A DNA stretch of 64,000 nt from Fremontodendron californicum (GCA_030761205.1 JAULJL010000039.1:5094001-5158000), one strand, 5' to 3'. Positions 10,195-19,053 are shown, counted from the first letter of the stretch. A program made the numbers and translations. The notes: generated by a model from the letters alone, not told the origin.

Positions 10195-11283
10195 ATGGAA
10201 TTGAGCAATCTAACACTTGAAGAGTTGGTGGCATACATGAACATGGAGAATCAACAAGCCAATCTCACCTCCCTAGTTCAACAATTGGCCATGGGAGGAT
10301 GTCAAGGCCATCAAGGGTTCCAAGACCAACTCCATGATCATTACTCAAACACTTACCATGAAGGATGGTGGGATCATACTAATTATGGCTACTCGAAAAA
10401 TTACCAAGTAGATCCTTATGCCAATTACACTCATCCATCTAGCTTCAATCAATCATGGTCTCAAGAACCAGATCTTTTTCAACCACCACATATGACTCAA
10501 AACTCAGGTACTTCTCTAGAAGATCTTGTGTATTCTCTTGCTACTGATACTTTGCAATTTCAACAGGAAACAAGGGCAAGCATCCAGAGTTTGGAAAAGC
10601 AAATGATCCAATTGACTAGTAGTATGGTGGGATGGGTAGCACAAAGATCTGAAGAACTCCCTGCCCAAACGATGATTAACCCAAAGGAGAATCCTAATAT
10701 TGTGACCTTGAGGAATGAGGAACAAGATGAGGATGAGACAAAATTAGAGATGAATTCTATTCTTGAGGATAATGAAGCCAATGATCCAAATAAGAGTATT
10801 TCGGCACCTGAGGTAACGTTTGAGATTCCAATTTTTACTAATGTTTCTTCTCCACCTTTTCCTAGTAGATTCGCAAAGTTCAAGGAGGATGAACATGAAC
10901 AAGACACGCTGGAAACCTTAAACAGTTTGTTTGTGGATGTCATTCAACAAGTACCAAAAGATGCACCATTCCTCGATGAGATATGCACCACCAAGGATGA
11001 TGGAATAATACTTGTAATGGAGAATGCATCCACTGTTGTGCAAAGAAAGCTTCCTCTCAAACGCATAAATTTGGGAAATTCATGTATGAGCCTGACAAGC
11101 CTAAAAAGCCAAGAAGGAGTGTTGGTTAGATTCAAAACACTAACTCAAGTGTTAATTGGGAAGGCAGCCCAATTAAAGATGAAATTGCCAACCTTCCATA
11201 TTCAGATTTGCTTTCTCTTTCTTTTCCTTTTTCTTTTATTATTTTTGTTGTTTTTATTTTTATTTCTTATGTTTCTTTGTTAA
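10195..11283 (+). pseudogene. gag: Reduced gag of E2
   Basis: Opens with MELSNLTLEELVAYM. It contains a Tyr/Asn/His-rich linker, a coiled-coil-like stretch (QQETRASIQSLEKQMIQL), an acidic region and the pre-protease segment (PPFPSRFAKFKED...VPKDAPFLDEICTTK). The capsid core, zinc knuckle and protease are absent, as in E1. Near codon 300 a one-base deletion relative to E1 (LGN followed by SC instead of FMYEP) replaces the normal tail with about 60 unrelated residues ending in a run of Phe and Leu, probably read from non-coding DNA. Confidence 0.8.
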
Positions 11284-11647
11284 TTGTGTTTACTGTTTTT
11301 AAGTTCATTTAGGCTGCATAAGTTTCTTTTGTTTAATAGTTCTTTTCTCTTACATATAATTCTTGCATTGGGGGATAATAGCATTACATTAATGACAATG
11401 TCAAAATTATGTGTGGGGGGAAGAATTTAGGATTTTATTTAGAGTGTTTTGTTTTTGAGTCTTTTTATGTTATTTTTCTTTCTGATCCTTGTTTTGAAAA
11501 TAACTAGATGTAAATATAATTTTTTTTAACCCCGGTTAAATGGCGGATAACGGTACTCCGTGATTATTTAAGTCGGTTCCATCAGCTACCCACAAAACTG
11601 ATATTGTATATAAATTTCTCTTTCATTTTTTTTCTTTTTTTTTCAGG
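11284..11647 (+). promoter_or_regulatory. E2 spacer with hairpin/G-run, TATA-like box and acceptor before the cysteine-rich ORF
   Basis: Holds an imperfect ACATTAATGACAATGT inverted repeat, then TGTGTGGGGGGAAG (about 11412), then a relic of the pol end (CTTTCTGATCCTTGTT), TATATAAA (about 11609) and a long pyrimidine run ending in CAG at 11644-11646, one base before the ORF ATG. The run fits a plant 3' splice acceptor; the TATA-like box would fit an internal promoter. Confidence 0.5.
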
Positions 11648-12184
11648 ATGGATGATATTCTCACAAGATTGCAGAAACGATTTCCTCCTTTTCCTCGAAA
11701 TATTTTACTGAAGCTTTACCAAGTTCGATTTGAAAGATTAAGAATGCTTATGCACAAAGAGATTCCTGAAGACATACGTTGGGTAATTGAAGCCAAGGTA
11801 CGTGAAGATGAATATCTTCCTGTTTTGCATTTACCAGGTACAGGTAGAAGCACTTTTGCAAAGAAGCGACGAGCAAAGCGCATGAGTTCAAATTGCCACA
11901 AATGTGCACGATGGACGTGTAACGGTAAATGTCGTTCTATTGGGATTCCGTCCTCTAATCGAGATGATAAAATTGAATTCATTAAGGATGGACTGAGTAA
12001 GGAGAATTTGGGTAATATCCAACTTTCTCTTGAGACGCATCCTAGTGGAGACGTACAAAGAGAAATTCTTGATTTATGGCCGCAATTCCAAAGGGAATGG
12101 CAACATCTTGGGAATCTGATGTTAAAAGACCCTGTTTGCCAGCTTGTAAGAAAACTGGATGGGAAGCATATCCTCGACTCATAG
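11648..12184 (+). CDS. 178-residue basic cysteine-rich protein (virus-CRP-like), E2 cargo copy
   Basis: Same protein as the E1 and E3 copies: basic cluster KKRRAKR (72-78) and Cys83/His84/Cys86/Cys91/Cys95. It differs from E3 at Glu/Gly38, Val/Ile46, Phe/Tyr70 and Pro/Ser145, none in the cysteine core. The start follows a CAG acceptor by one base. An uninterrupted 179-codon frame beside a degraded gag suggests the element reached this site with a working cargo gene. Function is unproven; the best structural guess is a zinc-binding nucleic-acid-binding protein of plant-virus CRP type. Confidence 0.6.
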   Translation: MDDILTRLQKRFPPFPRNILLKLYQVRFERLRMLMHKEIPEDIRWVIEAKVREDEYLPVLHLPGTGRSTFAKKRRAKRMSSNCHKCARWTCNGKCRSIGIPSSNRDDKIEFIKDGLSKENLGNIQLSLETHPSGDVQREILDLWPQFQREWQHLGNLMLKDPVCQLVRKLDGKHILDS

Positions 12185-12459
12185 AAGGCGTTTAAGCCGT
12201 TTCTGGACGTAAAACCAGAGGAAGATGCCAAATACACTTTCGGCGACATTATTACTCTTGACTTTTACGGTTGATTTTTCTTCTCTTTTTGATTTTCTTC
12301 TTGAAATCACGCAAAAATCTTTTGTTAGGTTAACATTTTCTTCTGACAGGTCAGATACACTTTCGGCGACATTATTACTCTTGTCTGATTCACTACTCAG
12401 TCCTCTATATATTACACCATGTACTCATTCTCTTTCAGGCACTCGAAAAAGAAAAAAAA
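12185..12459 (+). other. E2 inter-cargo spacer with a duplicated 31-base block
   Basis: Compared with E1 and E3 about 150 bases after the ORF stop are missing. In their place is an extra copy of AATACACTTTCGGCGACATT and its continuation (12231 onward), repeated at about 12354. This is what a template switch during reverse transcription would leave. The rest leads to CTATATATTA and TTCTCTTTCAG before the LOG start. Confidence 0.7.
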
Positions 12460-12737
12460 ATGGAAAGTACTTCGTCCCAACGCATTAAAAAAATTTGTGT
12501 CTTTGGAGGTGCTTATCCAGGGAAAAATAACATATTCGCTGATGAAGCCATAAGAGTTGGAGTAATACTTGCCCAACAAAAGATCCAGTTGATTTATGGA
12601 GGCGGTAGTACGGGTTTAATGGGAGCAGTCGCTACAGCAGCACACGCTGGAGGAGGTCCAGTTCTAGGAATCGTGCCAAAACTATTCACAGATTTTTGTG
12701 GACCTACCGTGGGTAAGGAAATACAAGTCTGGAGTAT
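12460..12737 (+). pseudogene. LOG-like: LOG, N-terminal part of E2 copy, cut by E3
   Basis: Codes residues 1-92 of the LOG protein, including YGGGSTGLMG, then runs into the E3 LTR at 12738 within codon 93. The last five target bases, AGTAT, recur at 22333. With one duplication removed the frame totals 648 bases, exactly the length of the intact E1 and E3 copies. Residue 78 is Asp here, Gly in E3 and Ser in E1. Confidence 0.92.
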
Positions 12738-14220
12738 TGATAACTCGTATAATTATATAGTTTTTAGTTATGTTTTATTATTGTTTTGTGTCAAATACGA
12801 GTTATTATTGTTTAGTCTAATTGTGTTTATGATCTTTTATATTTTTATGTAATTTGGTGTTTTTCACAAGTTTCTTTGAGTGATTTCAGATTACTAGAAT
12901 TAAGGGCAAATCCAGTTCAGTTCCAGTTCCGACACCTTTTGCCATATCAGCTATATCTCGAGTTTCACTGAAGCAATAAGGCTGAACTTTGTATCCCTGC
13001 AAAGCTAAGAGGCATATCTATCTTTTTTATGTTTTACACTTCTTGAAACGGAGTCGTTTTCCCTAGCGAAATCGACCATCAAGTTGGCTGATGTGCAATG
13101 ACGTCTGTTCTGCACCGTTTTGGTATTTTGACCATATCTCCCGATCCACGTGCGCAAATGATCTGATTCCAACGGCTATGGATCCGTAACTGATAGGGGT
13201 ATATTTTTCTAGAAGACCATTTTATCAGATCGAGCCTCCAACATTGACAAAATCGACCATCAAGCTGGCTGATCAGAATTGTCATACAATATGACGAAAA
13301 TTGTTAGAAAAATGCACCCACCTATTATACCTACCTTTGAAATTTGTAAAGCTTGTCTCTTGTCATTTAGCCCTCCAAAATGTGTATAAATAGAGGGCCT
13401 TGGATGAGTATTGGGATACATTATACATTGGTAGGATAGCCATTGTAATAAAATTCTCTAAGTTTTCTTTTTCTTTCCTTTCTCTAGTTTTCTTTTTCTT
13501 CTTACATTTCTTTTCATTTTATTTATATCTAGTATGTGTTTCTAATCATATTGTTGAGGTGATGAGGTGAAGCTCTTGGTAAATGCTAAGGTTAGTCTCT
13601 TAAACATGAGCTAAAATGAATCATCATTTATAAGCACTAGCATAGATAATATTTTCTTTTGGTTTAAAATCATACTTGCAAAGTAGAGATCTTGATTCAT
13701 TATTGACAATGAAAATGGCACAGTAAATGCTTGGTTTCATAACCTTGATTTGTTGTAGACATATACCTTGGCATAAGGAATGCTTGGACTCTTTTTATGA
13801 GTTTTGAGGACACCAAATGAACATAATATCATATGCTATGGACGTTGGACAATTTGGACTGAATTGCTAAACCTTCCGATTGGAACCTCCCTTATGTGTG
13901 GATTTCAATTGTGTAATAAAACAAGATTAATCTTAGCATAACACCAAGAGTGGATTCTCTAACCTCAACATCCTTTCTTATTGTTTTTTATATTTTGTTT
14001 AATTTCTTTTATGTTATTTTATTTATTTTGTTCTCTAATATCTTGTTTATTTTGTTTTGTTGTTGATTCCCTAATATCTTGTTTACTTTCTTTTTCTTAT
14101 ATATTTATAAACTTATACTTACTAATACGCTTCCCTGTGGTTCGAGCTCGGACACCCGAGAATTTATTACTTGAACATAACCTGCACTTGGGTTTACAAC
14201 TCTTAATTGAGTTTCCATCA
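12738..14220 (+). repeat. E3 5' LTR (1483 bp)
   Basis: Starts TGATAACTCG like the E2 LTR and stays similar through the U3 and TATA region, but its 3' half is unrelated and ends GAGTTTCCATCA. The same LTR type, with GAGTCACCATCA, occurs in E5. Family LTRs therefore share U3 and differ in R/U5. Confidence 0.96.
13385..13393 (+). promoter_or_regulatory. TATA box of E3 5' LTR
   Basis: TATAAATAG, about 650 bases into the LTR; the identical site in the 3' LTR is at 21497..21505. Confidence 0.8.
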
Positions 14221-14226
14221 AGTTTT

Positions 14227-14244
14227 TGGCGCCGTTGCCGGGGA
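14227..14244 (+). other. E3 primer binding site (tRNA-Asp)
   Basis: TGGCGCCGTTGCCGGGGA, a perfect 18-base match to the complement of the plant tRNA-Asp 3' end, six bases after the LTR. Diagnostic of Athila/Tat/Ogre-type Ty3/gypsy elements. Confidence 0.95.
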
Positions 14245-14269
14245 GGCAATACTAAGTATATAAGTTTAT

Positions 14270-14403
14270 AAGTATATTTATTGGCTGGTTATACCGCCTA
14301 TATTTATTTTTATTGGCTGGTTATACCGCCTAATTTTCTATATATTTATATTTATATTGTATATTAACTTTGTTTTATTTCTATTGGCTGGTTATACCGC
14401 CTA
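14270..14403 (+). repeat. Minisatellite TTGGCTGGTTATACCGCC, three units, in E3 leader
   Basis: Same 18-bp unit as in the E1 and E2 LTRs, but here between the primer binding site and gag. The family leader has evidently been reshuffled relative to the LTR boundary. Confidence 0.9.
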
Positions 14404-14518
14404 ATCTGTATATTAACTTTGTTTTATGCTTGTTTGGCGACGTGATTTTAGATCTCGTCGTTTAGTTAGATTTTATTGTGAAACTTTTTCAGGTAATCTT
14501 TCTAATACAACTCCTACC

Positions 14519-17290
14519 ATGGCTGACAATGAAAGTGTTCATGCTGAAGATGAGAACAGACAAGTACGCACCATGCGTGACTACTTGCAACCAACTCGAA
14601 GCTCATCACCCTCTTGTTTTATTTTTCCTCTCAATGCAAACAACTTTCGTTTTAAACCAGGTATGATAGCTTTGCTTCCAAATTTCTATGGGTTGGAATC
14701 GGAAAGTGCTTACTCGTTTCTAAAAGACTTCGAAGATGTATGTGTCACCTTTAATGACCAACAATGTACAAATGAAATTGTCAAGCTAAAATTATTTCCT
14801 TTTTCTTTAAAAGATAAAGCAAAAATTTGGCTTCATAATTTAAAACCAAGGTCAATTGGCACATGGCAAGAATTACAAACTGAGTTTCTAAAGAAATTTT
14901 TCCCAGCACATAAAACTACTGCTTTGAAAAGACAGATTCAAAATTTCAATCAAAATCAAAATGAAGCATTTTTTCAGTGCTGGGAGCGTTTTAAAGATTT
15001 GTTAAGTTCTTGTCCACATCATGGTTTTGAAAAATGGCGTCTTATTAGTTTCTTGTATGAAAGTTTAACTCCCGAAACTAAACAATTTGTTGAAACAATG
15101 TGTAACGGTGAGTTTCTAGAAAAAGAACCTGAAGAAGCCTTTGACTACTTAGACCATTTGGCAGATAACTCTCAAGCCTGGCACACAGATAATTCCTCTG
15201 AAAGTTCCAATAGATCTAATGTTGTTTCTAACAGAGGAAAATATCATTTTAGTCAAGAAGATGAGATAAAAGCTAAAGTAGCTAATTTGGCTAGAAAGAT
15301 TGAAGCCATGGAACTTAGAGAAGTAAAAGAAGTCAAAACGGTTAAAAATGAAGAAAGTTGTGGAATTTGTGAAATCATGGGACACCCCACTTCTGAATGT
15401 CCAAACATTCCCATTCTTAAAGAAGCGTTGCATGATCAAGTAAATTCCATAAACACATTTAAAAAGCCTTTTCCTTCTCCTTACTCTGAAACGTATAACC
15501 CTGAATGGAGAAATCATCCCAACTTCAGTTGGCGGAATAATAATCATGTTCAGGTACCACAATCTCAAAAGCCGGGCAACACTTTTTCCTATCAACCTTC
15601 ACGTGTACAAACCTTGGAAGAAACATTGCAAGCATTCATGCAAACACAAGCAAATGTGAATAGCCGGACTTCACAGGACATCAATGAGATCAAAAACACC
15701 TTGTCCACATTGACAGCTTCATTACGCACTCAAGAAAAAGGTAAGTTTCCTGCTCAACCTCAGCCTAACCCTTCTACTCAATGTCTTGTTTCTTGCTCCA
15801 ATGAAACTCAACAGGAAAATGCCAGTTCTATCACAACTCTTCGAAGTGGAAAGGCAATTGACAAAAACATTCCATCAAAAGACCAAGATCCTCCTTCCCC
15901 TCCGAAAAGTAATGGTAAGGATGATGGTAAGTCTGGACTTCTTGAAAATTTGGACAAAGAAAAAGGTATGCATCCTGCTCCTTTTCCTCAAAGGTTGCAA
16001 ACAATAAAGAATTTGAATCAAAATGCAGAAATTTATGAACTTTTCAAACAAGTTAAGATTAACATTCCTTTATTGGATGCAATCAAACAAGTTCCATCTT
16101 ATGCTAAATTTTTGAAGGACATGTGCACAGTTAAAAGGAAACATAATGTACAAAAGAAAGCATTTCTGACGGAAAGTGTGAGCTCAATCATTCAGCACCT
16201 TACTCCACCAAAATTCAAAGATCCTGGATGTCCAACAATCTCATGCATCATTGGAAACACTAGAATAGAACGTGCATTGCTTGATCTTGGTGCTAGTGTT
16301 AATCTTTTGCCTTTTTCTGTTTATCAACAGTTAGGTTTAGGTGAACTCAAGGAAACACCTGTTACACTTCAACTAGCTGATCGTTCTGTAAAAATTCCTC
16401 GAGGGATAGTTGAAGATGTTTTGGTTCAAATTGATAATTTTTACTTCCCTGTTGATTTTATTGTTTTGGACACACATCCTGTTTCAAATCCAAATGTTCA
16501 AATTCCTGTTATATTAGGCCGTCCATTTCTTGCAACTTCTAATGCTCTGATAAATTGCAGGAATGGTATGTTGAACATTTCTTTTGGAAATATGACTTTA
16601 GAATTAAATGTGTTCAACACTTGCAAGCAACCTGGTGATGATTCAGAAGTACATGAAGTGGATTTCATTGAAGAACTTGTTCATGAACATCTCACCACTA
16701 CCACATTCCATGATCCTTTAGAAGCTTATTTAATTGAATGTGAGTTTGATAATGCTTCAGAAATTTCACACACTGATTCTTTGTTAAATTCTTTTCAGGT
16801 TAAGCATTGTTGGAAACAAAAGTTTGAGGAACTTCCATCACTCACAAATGTCACTGTACCATCAACTATTGAACCACCCAAGCTGGATTTAAAACCATTG
16901 CCATCCGAGCTAAAATATTCCTTTTTGGGTGAGAATGAAACTTTTCCAGTCATAAATGAACTTGAGGAACTCAGAAATGATGCATATGAGAATTCTAAAA
17001 TTCATAAAGAAAGAACTAAAGCCTTTCATGACAAGTTAATTTCAAGAAAAACATTTGATGTTGGGCAAAAAGTTTTACTTTATAATTCTAGACTTCACAT
17101 ATTTCCTGGTAAGTTGAGATCAAGATGGACTGGCCCATTTGTGGTTAAGCATGTGTATCATTATGGAGCAGTTGACATTGAAAATCCTCAAAATGGTAAC
17201 GTATTCAAGGTAAATGGACAAAGACTCAAACTCTTTTTGGAAAATCATGTTACTCAAGAAGAGGTTGTTTTTCTTTCTGATCCTTGTTAA
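14519..17290 (+). CDS. gag-pro: Gag-protease polyprotein fused to integrase C-terminal tail (polymerase deleted)
   Basis: 923 residues from the ATG in ACCATGG (MADNESVHAED), the usual Gag opening in this lineage. Retrotransposon Gag capsid region around residues 85-190 (FPFSLKDKAKIWL...WERFKDLLSSCPHH); zinc knuckle C-x2-C-x4-H-x4-C at 281-294; aspartic protease at about 570-700 with D-L-G-A (Asp589) and a later ILGRPFLA. After the pre-RT linker (PPKLDLKPLPSELKY) the frame jumps near 16955 to the integrase C-terminal segment (ELRNDAYENSKIH...FPGKLRSRWTGPF...VNGQRLK). RT, RNase H and the integrase core are absent, yet the frame stays open. The product could make particles and process Gag, but an autonomous relative must supply polymerase and integrase. 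Confidence 0.9.
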   Translation: MADNESVHAEDENRQVRTMRDYLQPTRSSSPSCFIFPLNANNFRFKPGMIALLPNFYGLESESAYSFLKDFEDVCVTFNDQQCTNEIVKLKLFPFSLKDKAKIWLHNLKPRSIGTWQELQTEFLKKFFPAHKTTALKRQIQNFNQNQNEAFFQCWERFKDLLSSCPHHGFEKWRLISFLYESLTPETKQFVETMCNGEFLEKEPEEAFDYLDHLADNSQAWHTDNSSESSNRSNVVSNRGKYHFSQEDEIKAKVANLARKIEAMELREVKEVKTVKNEESCGICEIMGHPTSECPNIPILKEALHDQVNSINTFKKPFPSPYSETYNPEWRNHPNFSWRNNNHVQVPQSQKPGNTFSYQPSRVQTLEETLQAFMQTQANVNSRTSQDINEIKNTLSTLTASLRTQEKGKFPAQPQPNPSTQCLVSCSNETQQENASSITTLRSGKAIDKNIPSKDQDPPSPPKSNGKDDGKSGLLENLDKEKGMHPAPFPQRLQTIKNLNQNAEIYELFKQVKINIPLLDAIKQVPSYAKFLKDMCTVKRKHNVQKKAFLTESVSSIIQHLTPPKFKDPGCPTISCIIGNTRIERALLDLGASVNLLPFSVYQQLGLGELKETPVTLQLADRSVKIPRGIVEDVLVQIDNFYFPVDFIVLDTHPVSNPNVQIPVILGRPFLATSNALINCRNGMLNISFGNMTLELNVFNTCKQPGDDSEVHEVDFIEELVHEHLTTTTFHDPLEAYLIECEFDNASEISHTDSLLNSFQVKHCWKQKFEELPSLTNVTVPSTIEPPKLDLKPLPSELKYSFLGENETFPVINELEELRNDAYENSKIHKERTKAFHDKLISRKTFDVGQKVLLYNSRLHIFPGKLRSRWTGPFVVKHVYHYGAVDIENPQNGNVFKVNGQRLKLFLENHVTQEEVVFLSDPC

Positions 17291-17485
17291 TAAAATAACT
17301 AGATGTAAATATAATTTTTACTAATCTTCAAAAAAAAAAAAAAAAAAAAAAAAATTCATTTTTTTTCCCGGTTAAATGGCGGATAACGGTACTCCGTGAT
17401 TAATTAAGTCGGTTCCATCAGCTACCCACAAAACTGATATTGTATATAAATTTCTCTTTCAATTTCTTTTTCATTTTTTTTCAAG
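17291..17485 (+). promoter_or_regulatory. E3 region upstream of the cysteine-rich ORF: A tract, TATA-like box, acceptor
   Basis: Contains a long A run (about 17331-17354), the conserved block GGCGGATAACGGTACTCCGT, TATATAAA at 17443..17450 and a T-rich run ending CAAG immediately before the ATG at 17486. The block is kept in E1 and E2 although their upstream coding regions differ, so it probably belongs to the cargo module. Confidence 0.5.
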
Positions 17486-18022
17486 ATGGATGATATTCTC
17501 ACAAGATTGCAGAAACGATTTCCTCCTTTTCCTCGGAATATTTTACTGAAGCTTTACCAAGTTCGATTTGAAAGATTAAGAATGCTTATGCACAAAGGGA
17601 TTCCTGAAGACATACGTTGGATAATTGAAGCCAAGGTACGTGAAGATGAATATCTTCCTGTTTTGCATTTACCAGGTACAGGTAGAAGCACTTATGCAAA
17701 GAAGCGACGAGCAAAGCGCATGAGTTCAAATTGCCACAAGTGTGCACGATGGACGTGTAACGGTAAATGTCGTTCTATTGGGATTCCGTCCTCTAATCGA
17801 GATGATAAAATTGAATTCATTAAGGATGGACTGAGTAAGGAGAATTTGGGTAATATCCAACTTTCTCTTGAGACGCATCCTAGTGGAGACGTACAAAGAG
17901 AAATTCTTGATTTATGGTCGCAATTCCAAAGGGAATGGCAACATCTTGGGAATCTGATGTTAAAAGACCCTGTTTGCCAGCTTGTAAGAAAACTGGATGG
18001 GAAGCATATCCTCGACTCATAG
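17486..18022 (+). CDS. 178-residue basic cysteine-rich protein (virus-CRP-like), E3 cargo copy
   Basis: Reference copy. Residues 1-35 are basic/hydrophobic (MDDILTRLQKRFPPFPRN); 45-62 charged; 64-78 GTGRSTYAKKRRAKR; 83-95 CHKCARWTCNGKC, a compact C-x2-C-x4-C-x3-C candidate zinc site with an adjacent His; then SIGIPSS and an acidic helix-rich tail ending HILDS. No signal peptide or membrane segment. The GRS-aromatic-A-basic-RRA...CH-x-C...C...C-x3-GI order resembles carla-like virus cysteine-rich proteins; known members bind nucleic acid and some suppress RNA silencing or act as nuclear regulators in plants. A plant zinc-finger origin is possible. It sits downstream of the integrase tail and 383 bases before LOG. 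Confidence 0.62.
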   Translation: MDDILTRLQKRFPPFPRNILLKLYQVRFERLRMLMHKGIPEDIRWIIEAKVREDEYLPVLHLPGTGRSTYAKKRRAKRMSSNCHKCARWTCNGKCRSIGIPSSNRDDKIEFIKDGLSKENLGNIQLSLETHPSGDVQREILDLWSQFQREWQHLGNLMLKDPVCQLVRKLDGKHILDS

Positions 18023-18405
18023 AAGGCGTTTAAGCCGTTTCTGGACGTAAAACCAGAGGAAGATGTGAGCCACAATCACAACTACAATAAATGACTTCTC
18101 AGCTTTTGGTTTGATTTGCAATAACTTCATTTCGGTTTAATTTACGTGTTGTTAGATTTGTGTAATTATTCTCGTTTTTTTTTTTTTTTTTTTTTTTTTG
18201 CATTGGTCTTTTACGGTTGATTTTTCTTCTCTTTTTGATTTTCTTCCTGAAATCACGCAAAAATCTTTTGTTAGGTTAACATTTTCTTCTGACAGGTCAA
18301 ATACACTTTCGGCGACATTATTACTCTTGTCTGATTCACTACTCAGTCCTCTATATATTACACCATGTACTCATTCTCTTTCAGGCACTCGAAAAAGAAA
18401 AAAAA
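18023..18405 (+). promoter_or_regulatory. E3 inter-cargo spacer with TATA-like box, acceptor and short upstream ATG before LOG
   Basis: Non-coding. Contains a T tract (about 18177-18199), the AATACACTTTCGGCGACATT block, CTATATATTA at 18351..18360, an upstream ATG at 18365 that is out of frame with LOG here, and TTCTCTTTCAG ending at 18384. Splicing to that AG would remove the upstream ATG and leave about 20 A-rich bases before the LOG start. Confidence 0.5.
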
Positions 18406-19053
18406 ATGGAAAGCACTTCGTCCCAGCGCATTAAAAAAATTTGTGTCTTTGGAGGTGCTTATCCAGGGAAAAATAACATATTCGCTGATGAAGCCATAAG
18501 AGTTGGAGTAATACTTGCCCAACAAAAGATCCAGTTGATTTATGGAGGCGGTAGTACGGGTCTAATGGGAGCAGTCGCTACAGCAGCACACGCCGGAGGA
18601 AGTCCAGTTCTAGGAATCGTGCCAAAACTATTCACAGGTTTTTGTGGACCTACCGTGGGTAAAGAAATACAAGTCTGGAGTATCCCTGAACGGATGACAA
18701 TCATGTACCATTCTGCCGATGCATTCATTGCTTTACCAGGAGGTCTGGGTACATTGGAAGAAATAGCTTGCGTGGCTTCTTGGTCATCTTTGGTCACAAA
18801 TAAGAAACCCATTGGTTTGCTTAATATTAATGGTTATTTTAGTAATTTGCTTTCATATTTAGATAATGCTGTGGATAATGGATTCATGTTTTCAGAGGCA
18901 AGGAGAACCATAATTTCTGCTACAACCATTGAAGATTTACTCAAAAAGCTACAAGCTTATGAGTGTTTATCTGCTATGGTTGTTTCGCAAACGCTCGGAA
19001 AAAGAAAAAGAGATATGGACGAGCAAGGAGTGGATTGCACTTTGTCTTTGTGA
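18406..19053 (+). CDS. LOG-like: LOG-family cytokinin riboside 5'-monophosphate phosphoribohydrolase, E3 cargo copy
   Basis: 215 residues, no introns, whereas plant chromosomal LOG genes normally have several; this suggests capture from RNA or long residence in a retroelement. Rossmann-type N-terminus (KKICVFGGAYPG), YGGGSTGLMG (46-55), Arg96, DAFIALPGGLGTLEE (105-119), then KPIGLLNINGYF and a C-terminal tail with GKRKRD. Active-site Arg and Glu positions are kept. It would release active cytokinin base from the nucleotide. Quite different from ordinary plant LOGs in the N-terminal motif and around residue 97, so it may be an old capture or come from another source. Best candidate for a working copy, in the youngest element. 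Confidence 0.92.
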   Translation: MESTSSQRIKKICVFGGAYPGKNNIFADEAIRVGVILAQQKIQLIYGGGSTGLMGAVATAAHAGGSPVLGIVPKLFTGFCGPTVGKEIQVWSIPERMTIMYHSADAFIALPGGLGTLEEIACVASWSSLVTNKKPIGLLNINGYFSNLLSYLDNAVDNGFMFSEARRTIISATTIEDLLKKLQAYECLSAMVVSQTLGKRKRDMDEQGVDCTLSL

